A stretch of 16,648 nucleotides of DNA from Thiodiazotropha sp040507245 (GTDB taxonomy: Bacteria; Pseudomonadota; Gammaproteobacteria; Chromatiales; Chromatiaceae). Location: positions 1 through 16,648 of the forward strand of contig JBEVVH010000063.1 in NCBI GenBank assembly GCA_040507245.1. Direction: 5' to 3'. Shown one piece after another: positions 1-7,802 of the stretch. Each line of letters starts with the position of its first letter. The first letter of the stretch is position 1. The position numbers and the translations under genes are program-made. The notes under the pieces were generated by a model, which saw nothing but the letters and a program-made list of their open reading frames with translations, made no database searches and was not told the origin of the DNA.

Positions 1-86
1 CGCCTACGGCTCGTCGGGTTTCCAGTATCGCCTCGCGACTACCGGGGACTACCAGCCTTCGCTTCGCTTTCCCTGGCTGGCAGCGG
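1..86. other. Unidentified left-edge sequence, not MoxR-like
   Basis: The MoxR-type ATPase that reads clearly from about position 87 has no recognisable continuation in any frame of these 86 bases; its usual upstream block (a GASPRA-like motif leading into the AAQANALL helix) is absent. The stretch holds a ten-base direct repeat built on GACTACC (37-43 and 47-53) and CTTCG repeats near 58-68. It could be the end of a repeat or mobile element inserted in the gene, or an assembly junction. I do not recognise the sequence itself. Confidence 0.45.
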
Positions 87-305
87 ATGAAGGCCGCTCA
101 GGCAAACGCACTGCTGCACGGCGAGACCTATGTCACCCCCCTACGGGTCCAGCAAATGGTGATACCGGTCATGGCGCATCGGATGCTATTGAGCAGTCAA
201 AGTACAACCGACACTTCGATTCTGCAGGAGATCCTGGAGCAGGTTCCGGTACCGGCTATGCCCAACGACGCCGCTCACCAGACCGCTCAACCGATGCACG
301 ATTGA
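87..305 (+). CDS. MoxR family AAA+ ATPase, C-terminal fragment
   Basis: Only the last ~72 codons of a MoxR-type ATPase are present. The recognisable part is the C-terminal helical lid, with AAQANALLHGETYVTP, then a VQQMVIPVMAHRMLL segment, followed by a short variable tail. The Walker A, Walker B and sensor motifs lie outside the window. MoxR ATPases are thought to act as chaperones for protein assembly, and they are commonly encoded with DUF58 and transglutaminase proteins, exactly as here. The stop codon overlaps the proposed start of the DUF58 gene. The ATG at 87 is probably not the true start but an internal Met or the edge of a junction, because homology simply begins there. Family assignment is firm from the tail and the operon; the gene is partial and may be interrupted. 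Confidence 0.75.
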   Translation: MKAAQANALLHGETYVTPLRVQQMVIPVMAHRMLLSSQSTTDTSILQEILEQVPVPAMPNDAAHQTAQPMHD

Positions 306-1537
306 GTGAGATGAAGATTCAGAGCGGATCGTCCAGCATTTTCTCCCCGCAGACCCTGGATTCGCTGCAACGCTGGATCAATCTTCACCGGGTCCTGTGG
401 GTACTGACTCTGGCCTGTTTTTTCGTTGCCTGGAATCGGGGACTGGCCCTGTTGTACGGGGTATTCTCACTCAGCCTGGCGCTGTTGCTGATCTCACAGG
501 TCATGCCCAGATGGCAACTCAGAGGCATTCAGGTGGAACGAAGATTCCCGCCGATTATGAGCGCCGGCGAAGAAATCGAGGTGGTTTACCGCCTGAGTGG
601 CAGCGGACATCGTTATCACACCCGGATAATTGACGACATTCCTTTTGCCGATGGGCCGGCGAGCGGATTCCTGCCAGTTTGGGAGACATCCCATGAAATA
701 ACCAGCCGGGTATGCTGCGAACATCGGGGATTATTCACCCTGGACCCGCTCAGACTCACATCGGCATACCCATTCGGTATTCTGAGTCATGAACGTTGCT
801 TGAGCAGTCCTGGTGAACCGGTTCGGGTGTTGCCGAGACTCTACGAACTCGGTGAACTTCCAACCCCGCAGCATGCCAATCAGAACAGCGAAGGTGATTT
901 ACCCATAGCGCAACGGGATGGCCAGGAACAGTTCCTTTCGATTCGGGAATATGTTCATGGAGACAGTCTGCGTCATATCCATTGGCGTGCATCAGCGAGA
1001 CTGCAACGTCTGGTCGTAAAGGAGTATGAGCGCGACGACCGACCCATGCTGCTTTTGGCGCTCGACTGCCGGGCTGCTTTCAATAAGGGCGAAGGCAACC
1101 GCACCACGTTTGAGTTTGCGATCTCCCTGGCTGCTTCTGTGATTCGCCAGGCAACCCGGGAAGGGATGTCCAGTGTGCTCATTGCTGAGCACGGAAAACG
1201 CCTTGAAACAGCGATACCCGCTTATCAGTCAGATCTCTATGAGGTATTGGCACAACTCGCGGAACTCCAGGACAGCGGAAATCTGAGTAGTCGCGAATTG
1301 ATCGAAGAAGCCATACATCGTTACCCGCAAGCCAACCTGGTGGTTGGTTTCAGGTTACGTGACGATCCGCTGATCCCGGCATTTCCACCCCATGTGACGC
1401 ATATTGACTTCGAAATGGATGATGAGAGTTTTCACTTCCCATTGCGTCATACCAAAGCCCCACGCATGAACCGATTCGGCAACCGCCTTAGCTATCCGGT
1501 CAGTTCAGGCCACTCAATGGAAGGACTTTTACAGTGA
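302..1537 (+). CDS. DUF58 domain-containing membrane protein
   Basis: A 411-residue protein of the DUF58 family. Two closely spaced hydrophobic segments lie at about residues 29-66, followed by a beta-rich region and the signature motif around residues 215-233 (REYVHGDSLRHIHW, then RASAR). Next comes a stretch resembling a von Willebrand A-type fold (LLLALDCRAAF). The function is not established biochemically; DUF58 proteins are partners of MoxR ATPases and of TgpA in envelope-related operons. The chosen start is a TTG overlapping the moxR stop; an ATG at 311 is an equally plausible start with no clearly better ribosome site. The stop overlaps the downstream GTG start (GTGA), so translational coupling with tgpA is likely. 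Confidence 0.88.
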   Translation: MSEMKIQSGSSSIFSPQTLDSLQRWINLHRVLWVLTLACFFVAWNRGLALLYGVFSLSLALLLISQVMPRWQLRGIQVERRFPPIMSAGEEIEVVYRLSGSGHRYHTRIIDDIPFADGPASGFLPVWETSHEITSRVCCEHRGLFTLDPLRLTSAYPFGILSHERCLSSPGEPVRVLPRLYELGELPTPQHANQNSEGDLPIAQRDGQEQFLSIREYVHGDSLRHIHWRASARLQRLVVKEYERDDRPMLLLALDCRAAFNKGEGNRTTFEFAISLAASVIRQATREGMSSVLIAEHGKRLETAIPAYQSDLYEVLAQLAELQDSGNLSSRELIEEAIHRYPQANLVVGFRLRDDPLIPAFPPHVTHIDFEMDDESFHFPLRHTKAPRMNRFGNRLSYPVSSGHSMEGLLQ

Positions 1538-3768
1538 AGCCGGGATCCAATCCGGTGGTAGTCTGGTACAGCCTAGTTTCCTCCGTGGCGGCAAGTGCCC
1601 TGCTGTATGCCCATCTTGGTCTGTTGGCCGCCGGCATCGGTCTCCTGGTAACCCTTCCCGTGTGCCTCTGGGTGTTGCTGCGGGTGCGTCACACCGATGA
1701 GGCTTCCAGCCCATTCCGCAAGTACTCAGAGCAGACTGCCGTAGTCGGTCTGGCTCTGTTTCTACCCTTGATACTCGTCACCAACCTGCTCACTGCGTTG
1801 CTCATATTTCTAGGCTTCGGTTTTGTCAGCCTGTTGCTGCAAACCCATGACGACCGCAGACTTTATCTGGGACTTGGCGTGGGATTCACCGCACTCATGG
1901 CGGGTGCCGTGGTTGCAAAAAGCGGTTATTACCTGGTGTTTCTCATCGCGTATGCCGTCAGTGTCAGCATCACCCTTGGGCATATACATCTCGAACCGTT
2001 GCGCAACCCCGCACATCCCTGGCGGCAACGGGATCAGCTGCGCTCAGCTGTATGGTTGGTCGCGTCTGCTGTACTGATCTACCTGATACTGCCCCGCTTT
2101 CCGGCGGGCAACCTGGGATCCCGACCTGGATCGGATCACTTCTACCAGAGTCAGGCCTGGGAACAGGAAGCCAGACAGACCCGGGCAACGGGCGACCCTG
2201 AGGAACGAATCCAATCCATGCTCGACACCTTGTCTGAGCATCTGCCTGAATCGAGGGAGCCGTCATCCCGGTCAGATTCGGATGCGAATCAGACCGGTTA
2301 TGGCTATGGGGGTTTCGGAGAGACGTTTGATGTGCAGAATCCGGACACGCAAGGAGACCGCTTCAATAACACCATTGTGGCTCGTATGCGCGCCGACCGC
2401 CCCCTATATCTGCGTGCACGGATCTTCGACGTTTTCGATGGCATAAGCTGGCACAGCTCTGCCACGACACTCAGCAAGCTGGAGCTTGATCGGGGAGAGA
2501 TCAGCCTGATGCAGACGCCTCCGGGGCTTGACCCCTTCATCGAAACCTATGAAGTCATTCTGGAGCAGGATCTGGTGAACAATATCATGGCCGCAGCGGT
2601 ACCGGTAAAACTCCGCTTCCCGGGTACTGTGATCGGTATTGACGCATTTCATCAACTCCAGGCACCGGGGCTGTTGCGCAAGGACACCGCCTATGTAGTG
2701 GAATTCCTGCGGCTCCAACTCAAGGAAAGAAGCTTTGCAGAACGCAGCTATTACGAAGTGCCTGGCTACCGGCAGTTACCCGGCGACCTCGATACCCGCA
2801 TACCCGAGTTGGCCCGCCAGATCACCCAGGGATTGGATTCCCCGTTCGATCGCGCATTAGCCCTAGAGGGATACCTGAGAAGTCACTATGCCTATGACTT
2901 CGAATCGGTATTTCTCTCCCAGCACCAGACGCCCTTGAGCCGCTTCCTGTTCGAGACGAAGCGTGGCCATTGTGAATATTTTGCCAGTGCTCTGGCCATC
3001 ATGCTGCGCACTCTGGATATACCCAGTCGTCTGGTCACAGGTTTTTCAGCCACCGACCTGAATCCTTTAACGGGCTATTACGAGATCCACGCCCTGGACG
3101 GGCATGCCTGGGTCGAAGCTTACATCGAAGGCATGGGCTGGCTGGAACTCGAGCCTACCGCCTACTACGACGTGCCATCACAGGAGCGTCAAACCCTCTC
3201 TGCGGAGCAGATAAACCGCTATGTCGAGAGACAACTGCGTCTCGATGAAACACTGGATTCAAACCACTTGAGTCCAGATGCCATCATCGGCTCGCTATGG
3301 CAGATTCTGTACCTGTCCACGGTCTGGGTTGCAGCTCACCTGAAACTGATGTTTCTGTATGCTTGGCCATGGCTTGCGGGTCTGAGTGTGATTGCGCTCA
3401 TTGCCGGCCTGAGTTGGCCATGGCTGGCACCCCGCTGGCGTGCGAGAAGAATTCGCGATGAGGTGTATCGCAGAATCCGGGATGCGGACTGTCCAGAGGT
3501 GAATGAGTATTTCGCAGGCATCGACCGATTGTTGCGAAATGCAGGCATGGAGATATCAAAAGGAACAACGATCGAAAGTTACCTGCAACGAATCCCGGAC
3601 CTGGGTTTCAGCCTGGATCCCGGTGAACTCGTGAGCACCTTCAACACGCAGAATTACGGGACCACCGATTCCGACCAGGGAGTTGAAAACTATCGCCGCC
3701 TGTTTGACGCGGTTTACGCCTTGGGATACGGCGAGTTGTCGAATCGCACCCGGTCTCAAAGAGTTTGA
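1534..3768 (+). CDS. tgpA: TgpA-type membrane transglutaminase
   Basis: A 744-residue protein with the TgpA architecture. An N-terminal block of roughly six membrane helices (residues ~10-190) comes first, then a long extracytoplasmic region with a transglutaminase-like core, a membrane helix near 610-635 and a cytoplasmic C-terminal tail resembling DUF4129. The active-site Cys480 lies in RGHCEYFASALAIMLR and His524 in DGHAWVEAY. The third triad position, 16 residues on, is Glu540 in WLELEPT, where the family normally has Asp; the 44- and 16-residue spacings match those I recall for Pseudomonas TgpA. The GTG start overlaps the DUF58 stop and has a good ribosome site (GGAAGGA, 1519-1525). TgpA is reported to be important for viability in Pseudomonas aeruginosa; its substrate is unclear. 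The 3' end overlaps the opposing signal peptidase-like gene by 13 bases. Confidence 0.92.
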   Translation: MKPGSNPVVVWYSLVSSVAASALLYAHLGLLAAGIGLLVTLPVCLWVLLRVRHTDEASSPFRKYSEQTAVVGLALFLPLILVTNLLTALLIFLGFGFVSLLLQTHDDRRLYLGLGVGFTALMAGAVVAKSGYYLVFLIAYAVSVSITLGHIHLEPLRNPAHPWRQRDQLRSAVWLVASAVLIYLILPRFPAGNLGSRPGSDHFYQSQAWEQEARQTRATGDPEERIQSMLDTLSEHLPESREPSSRSDSDANQTGYGYGGFGETFDVQNPDTQGDRFNNTIVARMRADRPLYLRARIFDVFDGISWHSSATTLSKLELDRGEISLMQTPPGLDPFIETYEVILEQDLVNNIMAAAVPVKLRFPGTVIGIDAFHQLQAPGLLRKDTAYVVEFLRLQLKERSFAERSYYEVPGYRQLPGDLDTRIPELARQITQGLDSPFDRALALEGYLRSHYAYDFESVFLSQHQTPLSRFLFETKRGHCEYFASALAIMLRTLDIPSRLVTGFSATDLNPLTGYYEIHALDGHAWVEAYIEGMGWLELEPTAYYDVPSQERQTLSAEQINRYVERQLRLDETLDSNHLSPDAIIGSLWQILYLSTVWVAAHLKLMFLYAWPWLAGLSVIALIAGLSWPWLAPRWRARRIRDEVYRRIRDADCPEVNEYFAGIDRLLRNAGMEISKGTTIESYLQRIPDLGFSLDPGELVSTFNTQNYGTTDSDQGVENYRRLFDAVYALGYGELSNRTRSQRV

Positions 3769-4421
3769 AAAAACCGATCGCTTCTTGGCAGATAGTGGTT
3801 ATCGTAATTCAATGACATCACGACCCGATCGGTTTTCCCAACGATCTCCGCTCTGGGTACAAATCCGATGACCCGGGAATCCGCGCTGTTGTCCCGATTG
3901 TCGCCCAGTACCAGGTAGTGTCCAACTGGCACTCTGACCGGCGGGAAACTGGCCATGGGACTTCCGCCCCGCAGAACGCGAACCCGATGAGTCACCGGCC
4001 CAAGCTTCTCAATCCGGTCCGAAAATCCCACTCCACTCTGGTCCGATGCATCCGGGTCAGACACATAACCCAATGGCTCACCGTTGATTGAGAGTTGATT
4101 GTCGACCATGGAGACCACATCCCCCGGCACTCCAATCACCCGTTTGACCAGACGTTTATCCGCAGCCGCGGAGTCGAATATCACAACATCACCCCGTTCA
4201 GGATCAGCAAACCGATGCAGCGACAGATGGGTGAAAGGAACTCTGAGATCGTAGGCCATCTTATCCACCCATACCCGGTCACCTTCCAGAATAGTGGGTT
4301 TCATCGGACCTGTGGGGACTGTATTCCAATCCGCAATGCTGCTGCGAAAAACCAGCATGCAGAACACAAACAGTAAAAAAGAACGGTTGGCACGTAAGGC
4401 CTCTAGAACCCTGCTTTTCAT
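3756..4421 (-). CDS. Type I signal peptidase-like protein lacking the catalytic Ser
   Basis: A 221-residue S26 family protein, of the short bacterial signal peptidase type rather than full-length LepB. It has one N-terminal membrane helix (~13-29) and then the box B region reading VPTGPMKPTILEGDRVWVDK. The catalytic Ser normally sits two residues after the Thr (PTGSM); here residue 39 is Pro (CCG at 4305-4307, minus strand), one base from a serine codon. The general-base Lys93 (RLVKRVIGVPGD) and the GDNRDNSADSR box (173-183) are intact. A ribosome site (AGGAAG) precedes the ATG. Family membership is certain; peptidase activity is doubtful. It could be a recently inactivated paralogue, a binding-only variant or a base error. 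The gene is monocistronic and convergent with tgpA. Confidence 0.9.
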   Translation of the reverse strand: MKSRVLEALRANRSFLLFVFCMLVFRSSIADWNTVPTGPMKPTILEGDRVWVDKMAYDLRVPFTHLSLHRFADPERGDVVIFDSAAADKRLVKRVIGVPGDVVSMVDNQLSINGEPLGYVSDPDASDQSGVGFSDRIEKLGPVTHRVRVLRGGSPMASFPPVRVPVGHYLVLGDNRDNSADSRVIGFVPRAEIVGKTDRVVMSLNYDNHYLPRSDRFFQTL

Positions 4422-4765
4422 GTCATTGCTTCCTGATAGTCATCGGATTGTCTTTTCCGGAAGATAAGCTTATGCCCCATAGGCCAATACCTGAGGTCTG
4501 ATCGACGCCCAATTCGTTTGGCGCCACTGATGGGGTTCGACCTCGAGCAGGCGCAAATGTTCGGCGATCCTGCCGGTAGCTGTTCTGCCTCTGGCAAGGG
4601 TGGTTGATCACGACATGCAGAACCACATAAGTAATTAATTAAATTAATAATTATTCTTAGCTTCCTGCATAGAGTGTGGCCTATACTTTGCTAGGATGAA
4701 TTTGCAGGAAGGCAGTCAATCTCGGATAAGGTTTCTGAATTTCACACTCAGGCGGACATACAGCT
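4422..4765. other. Divergent intergenic region with AT-rich block
   Basis: I find no convincing gene in these 344 bases between two divergently transcribed genes. A ten-base palindrome, ATAAGCTTAT, sits at 4464-4473, close upstream of the signal peptidase-like gene. An unusually AT-rich run (4630-4655, many TTAATT units) lies upstream of the CBS gene and may be an upstream promoter element. A TATACT hexamer at 4682-4687 could be a -10 box for that gene, but no good -35 is visible 16-18 bases before it. A 67-codon minus-strand open frame here shows no family features. Confidence 0.5.
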
Positions 4766-5272
4766 ATGGCATGCAACGTCGGTAAACTGGTATCGGAAGC
4801 AGTCGCTTCCATGGATAGCGAGACTGATGTGCAGTCTGCGGCACAGTACATGGCGCAACACAACCTCGGCTCCCTGGTTGTTACAGAGCACGGTACGGTT
4901 ATTGGGCTGTTTACTGAAAGAGACCTGTTGGTGCGCGTTGTTGGTGCCGGCAAGGATCCCGACGCACTAAAACTGGGCGAAGTCAGTACCCGAAATCTGA
5001 TCTCGGTGGCCTATAACAGCTCCTGTAAAAATGCGATCCGACTGATGCGAACCCACAAATGCCGCCGCCTGCTGATTTATCGCAAGGACGAACTACAAGG
5101 CCTGGTCAACATATCGGACGTCGCACATGCCCTGGCCGACCATAATCCAGCCAAAAACCTTCTAGTCAATTTTGTGGGGGGTGTGACGCTGGTCGTAGCC
5201 TTGATGGTGATTGGTGTGTTGATTTCGCATATCCCGGATGTGCTTGCGTTAATCAATCATTCGCTCAACTGA
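4766..5272 (+). CDS. Two-CBS-domain protein with C-terminal membrane anchor
   Basis: A 168-residue protein. Two CBS domains form a Bateman pair: the first at about residues 12-68 (LGSLVVTEHGTVIGLFTERD) and the second at about 76-130 (CRRLLIYRKDELQGLVNISD). After them a single hydrophobic helix spans about 137-160 (FVGGVTLVVALMVIGVLI), leaving a short tail. CBS pairs bind adenosyl ligands such as AMP, ATP or SAM and usually regulate a partner; the tail-anchor arrangement suggests the sensor is held on the inner membrane with the CBS pair in the cytoplasm (inference). No enzyme or transporter domain is fused, and the partner is not evident from neighbours. An AGGCGG ribosome site lies about ten bases before the ATG. 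Start choice is reasonable because the first CBS domain begins just after it. Confidence 0.88.
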   Translation: MACNVGKLVSEAVASMDSETDVQSAAQYMAQHNLGSLVVTEHGTVIGLFTERDLLVRVVGAGKDPDALKLGEVSTRNLISVAYNSSCKNAIRLMRTHKCRRLLIYRKDELQGLVNISDVAHALADHNPAKNLLVNFVGGVTLVVALMVIGVLISHIPDVLALINHSLN

Positions 5273-5340
5273 ACCTCTGACAAAACTGACTAGAGCCTGA
5301 CAAAATTCTACTCTGGCGGTACGATGCTGCGCCCTATACT

Positions 5341-5379
5341 ACCCGGCGATCCTGCGCGTTGAGGGACCGGGTGCCGGGT
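5341..5379. terminator. Inverted repeat between converging CBS and MCP genes
   Basis: ACCCGGC (5341-5347) and GCCGGGT (5373-5379) form a perfect seven-base stem with a 25-base loop. The region between the two converging genes (5273-5467) has no gene. Just upstream is a direct repeat of CTGACAAAA (5278-5286 and 5297-5305). No T-tract follows on either strand, so this is only a possible bidirectional transcript-end structure. Weaker alternating CTCAT/ATGAG pairs lie at 5406-5441. Confidence 0.3.
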
Positions 5380-5467
5380 GAATAAAGCCGCCTAAATTGC
5401 CTAGACTCATCGAATCAATGAGCATTTATCAGCCACTCATTCCGTCTTAGCAGCATACAGCGACCAA

Positions 5468-7096
5468 CTATGCCACCTTGAAGCGTCCTACTAGCTGGGT
5501 GATCTGAGACGCGATACTGCGTAATTCCTGGCCTGCACCTTCGGTCAAAACCGTCGATTCCTTGCTCTGTTGAGACAGTTCTCCCACGCTCAGGGTGTTG
5601 CGATGAATTTCATCGGATACCGATTGCTGCTCCTCTGCCGCACTGGCGATATTCACGTTCATGTCACGAATCTCGGCGACTGCCTCAGTAATCGTGGTCA
5701 AGGCGTTACCAGCCTGGGACGCCTGATCCAGAGTCTGCTGCACGCTGTTGCGACTCTCCTCCATCATCGTCGCAGTGCGGTGCGCACCTTCTTGTAATCG
5801 CTCGATAATCTCGATGATTTCCCGGGTCGAACTCTGGGTGCGACTGGCCAATGTGCGAACCTCATCCGCGACCACGGCAAAACCGCGCCCCATCTCTCCG
5901 GCCCGGGCGGCCTCGATCGCTGCATTCAATGCCAACAGATTGGTTTGCTCCGCGATGCCTTTGATGACCGAGACAACCATCTCAACCTGGTTGGTTTCCT
6001 GCTCCAGAGCACGCATGTCATCCGATGCCTTCTCCACATCGCTCGAGAGGGTCCGGATCGCCTGGATGGTGCGACTGACCACCTGGTTTCCATCCTTCGC
6101 CTGGGTATCCGCGGTCTCCGCCAGGGATGCCGCATGGGCGGCACTTTCCGCCACACTCTTCACCGCCACGGCCATCTGGGTCATTGCGGTAGCCACTTGC
6201 TGCATTGCCTCGTCCTGTTGGTCCGCGGTGGATCGCGACGACCGTGCAACCTCGGAAAGTTCCGATGAACACTCGTTCATTTGTTGGGTCGATGCGGCGA
6301 CCTGGGTCATGAGGTCCTGGGTTTTTGCAACGAATTGATTGAACCCTGAAGCCAGACGTACGAGTTCGATACCTCCCTCAGCGGGAAGTCTGCAGGTTAA
6401 ATCCCCTCCTTCAGAGCCAATCTTTTCCAAAGCACTTGCGACATTGTTGATGCTGCGAACAATGCTTCGACTACCCAGCAGATTCATCGCCAGGGCACTA
6501 AGCAGAGCGATCACCCCCAATCCCACGCCCGCCTGGAAGGTCCTTTTCACCTGTTGACTCACATTCGTCTGGGTCTCCGCCACACGTTCCGCTTCACGCG
6601 CTATAAGCGGTTGCAGTTCCTTACGGATGCTCCCCCAGGCTTTTTGCACCTTCGCATTGAACAGGGCCTGAGCCTCATCGTTCTTGGCTTCATCGATCAG
6701 GCGTATCACCGCAAGGGTATCCGGGCGGCATTCCGACCAGAGTGCTGAGATCCGTTTGATTCCCTCCTGACCCTGTGTCTCTCCAGAGTAGAGCACCTGA
6801 GCCTGCTGCAAGGCCTTGTCGAACTCTTGAGTGGCCTTTGCGGCCACACTGGCAGGCGGCTTGAGAGATGGCACCATGATCTTTTTCGCCGCTGCGATAA
6901 TCGCCTGAGATCCTTCCGCCTGCATCACCTGTAGGGTACCCAATCGCTTCTGGTCCTGATTGGTGAAATCGGTGAATTGCTGGCTGACCTCGTTGGTCCC
7001 GCGCAAAGTGAAGAAGATCGCCGCCATAAACAACAGTGAGGTAGCGATTGCTATCAAGAGCAATCTCATCTTGATCGATAATCCCGAACCGAACAT
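5468..7096 (-). CDS. Methyl-accepting chemotaxis protein
   Basis: A 542-residue transmembrane chemoreceptor. The order is a short cytoplasmic start, membrane helix 1 (~11-32), a helical periplasmic sensor region (~33-186) and membrane helix 2 (~187-208). A HAMP domain follows (~208-262), then the long coiled-coil signalling domain. Its hairpin tip (~378-400) carries the conserved IAEQTNLLALNAAIEAARAG. No C-terminal NWETF-like tether is present. The receptor relays ligand or redox state to CheA/CheW; the ligand cannot be told from the sequence. I chose the ATG at 7096 over an in-frame ATG at 7204. It has a strong ribosome site (GGGAGAA) eight bases upstream, and a sigma-28-like promoter lies between the two candidate starts. 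It is a lone receptor gene with no che genes nearby. Confidence 0.93.
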   Translation of the reverse strand: MFGSGLSIKMRLLLIAIATSLLFMAAIFFTLRGTNEVSQQFTDFTNQDQKRLGTLQVMQAEGSQAIIAAAKKIMVPSLKPPASVAAKATQEFDKALQQAQVLYSGETQGQEGIKRISALWSECRPDTLAVIRLIDEAKNDEAQALFNAKVQKAWGSIRKELQPLIAREAERVAETQTNVSQQVKRTFQAGVGLGVIALLSALAMNLLGSRSIVRSINNVASALEKIGSEGGDLTCRLPAEGGIELVRLASGFNQFVAKTQDLMTQVAASTQQMNECSSELSEVARSSRSTADQQDEAMQQVATAMTQMAVAVKSVAESAAHAASLAETADTQAKDGNQVVSRTIQAIRTLSSDVEKASDDMRALEQETNQVEMVVSVIKGIAEQTNLLALNAAIEAARAGEMGRGFAVVADEVRTLASRTQSSTREIIEIIERLQEGAHRTATMMEESRNSVQQTLDQASQAGNALTTITEAVAEIRDMNVNIASAAEEQQSVSDEIHRNTLSVGELSQQSKESTVLTEGAGQELRSIASQITQLVGRFKVA

Positions 7097-7154
7097 GGTA
7101 TATTTCTCCCAATTAGCGCTGTATAGGGGCACATTGAAGGTACTTATTGCTTGA

Positions 7155-7181
7155 TTAACGACCAGCAGCGCTTTTTCTTGA
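7155..7181 (-). promoter_or_regulatory. Sigma-28 (FliA)-like promoter for the MCP gene
   Basis: On the minus strand TCAAG (7177-7181) is followed by 14 bases and then GTCGTTAA (7155-7162). This matches the TCAAG/TAAAG-N14-16-GCCGATAA pattern of flagellar sigma-28 promoters, with six of eight bases right in the -10 part. It lies about 60 bases upstream of the chosen MCP start. Chemoreceptor genes are typical sigma-28 targets, which supports the call. Confidence 0.55.
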
Positions 7182-7212
7182 CCTATGCTTACGAATGAAT
7201 ACACGTTCGTTG

Positions 7213-7228
7213 ATTGATAATTATCAAT
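7213..7228. promoter_or_regulatory. 16-base perfect palindrome, possible operator
   Basis: ATTGATAATTATCAAT is a perfect palindrome about 32 bases upstream of the proposed sigma-28 promoter of the MCP gene. Its half-site TTGATAAT resembles half of a Fur box, but the canonical Fur 7-1-7 spacing with a central base is missing. The regulator is unknown. Confidence 0.4.
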
Positions 7229-7525
7229 ACATACAAATCACTATGGGCAAATCCGGCTCGCTTGAAACCTGAAAGTGTGTAACCTCAACCATTGCCCGGA
7301 CTGACAACTACCCATGCATGATGTCCCGTTTCGTATAGCCCGGAGTGAACGTGGCACTCCAGGATCTCTATTGCATCGGCAAGCATCCAGTGAATACAGT
7401 CAATGGATCCGATAACCACAAGAATCCTGCCCCATTTGGCTCGCTTCAGAATGCACGAAATGCGAAGATAGCCACTATTTTGAACACTTTGCGAACCGCT
7501 TTTTTGATGAGGAGCGCGCTGACCC
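7229..7525. other. Intergenic region upstream of the BolA-like gene
   Basis: No gene is supported in this stretch. It contains a hairpin, GGAGTG (7342-7347) paired with CACTCC (7355-7360) across a seven-base loop. The promoter of the BolA-like gene must lie here, but I see no clear -35/-10 pair. A 62-codon plus-strand open frame (7345-7533) overlaps the BolA-like start and lacks any family feature. Confidence 0.4.
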
Positions 7526-7762
7526 ATGAATGAGCAAGAGTTGATTAAACGCATTCAAAATATCTATCCGGACGCCGACATCCAGGTGGCTGGAGAAAGT
7601 TGCAGTTTCGAGGTGAACGTAACCACGCCCGCCTTCACCGACATGAAACTCCTGCAAAGACAACGCTCCATCCTGAGCCTGTTCCACGATGAAATCACTT
7701 CCGGTGAACTGCATGCATTAACCGTCAGGGCCAAAACTCCGGAAGAACTCAAATCCTCCTGA
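7526..7762 (+). CDS. BolA/IbaG family protein
   Basis: A 78-residue protein matching the small BolA fold of the IbaG (YrbA) branch. It has an N-terminal helix (EQELIKRIQNIYP), a beta strand with the G-x-x-C-x-F pattern around Cys26 and Phe28, then a helix (LLQRQRSILSLF). The conserved LHALT follows, with His63, the histidine used by BolA proteins to share an iron-sulfur cluster with a monothiol glutaredoxin. Family members help traffic or insert Fe-S clusters or sense their state. The ribosome site is GAGGAG about 11 bases before the ATG. In E. coli ibaG sits beside murA and the mla genes; here it is followed after 40 bases by a nitroreductase-like gene, so the two may be one transcript. The usual VKKQQ-like helix is altered to LLQRQR, so it is a divergent member. 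Confidence 0.85.
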   Translation: MNEQELIKRIQNIYPDADIQVAGESCSFEVNVTTPAFTDMKLLQRQRSILSLFHDEITSGELHALTVRAKTPEELKSS

Positions 7763-7802
7763 GAGTTCCTGGCACATCCTGCATCGGCATGGCACCCGTA
7801 TC

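Noticed and set aside
4545..4575. GGGGTTCGACCTC resembling a tRNA T-arm
   Set aside because: The flanking bases do not make the five-base T stem, and no acceptor, D or anticodon arm can be placed.
4423..4626. 67-codon minus-strand frame upstream of the signal peptidase-like gene
   Set aside because: No family features or hydrophobic segment; it ends just before the peptidase start and looks like random open frame.
7097..7204. Longer MCP with start at 7204
   Set aside because: The extra 36 residues contain the promoter-like sequence and no signal or domain, while ATG 7096 has a strong ribosome site.
7213..7228. Palindrome considered as a canonical Fur box
   Set aside because: It lacks the central base and full 7-1-7 or 19-base pattern; kept only as an unassigned operator-like site.
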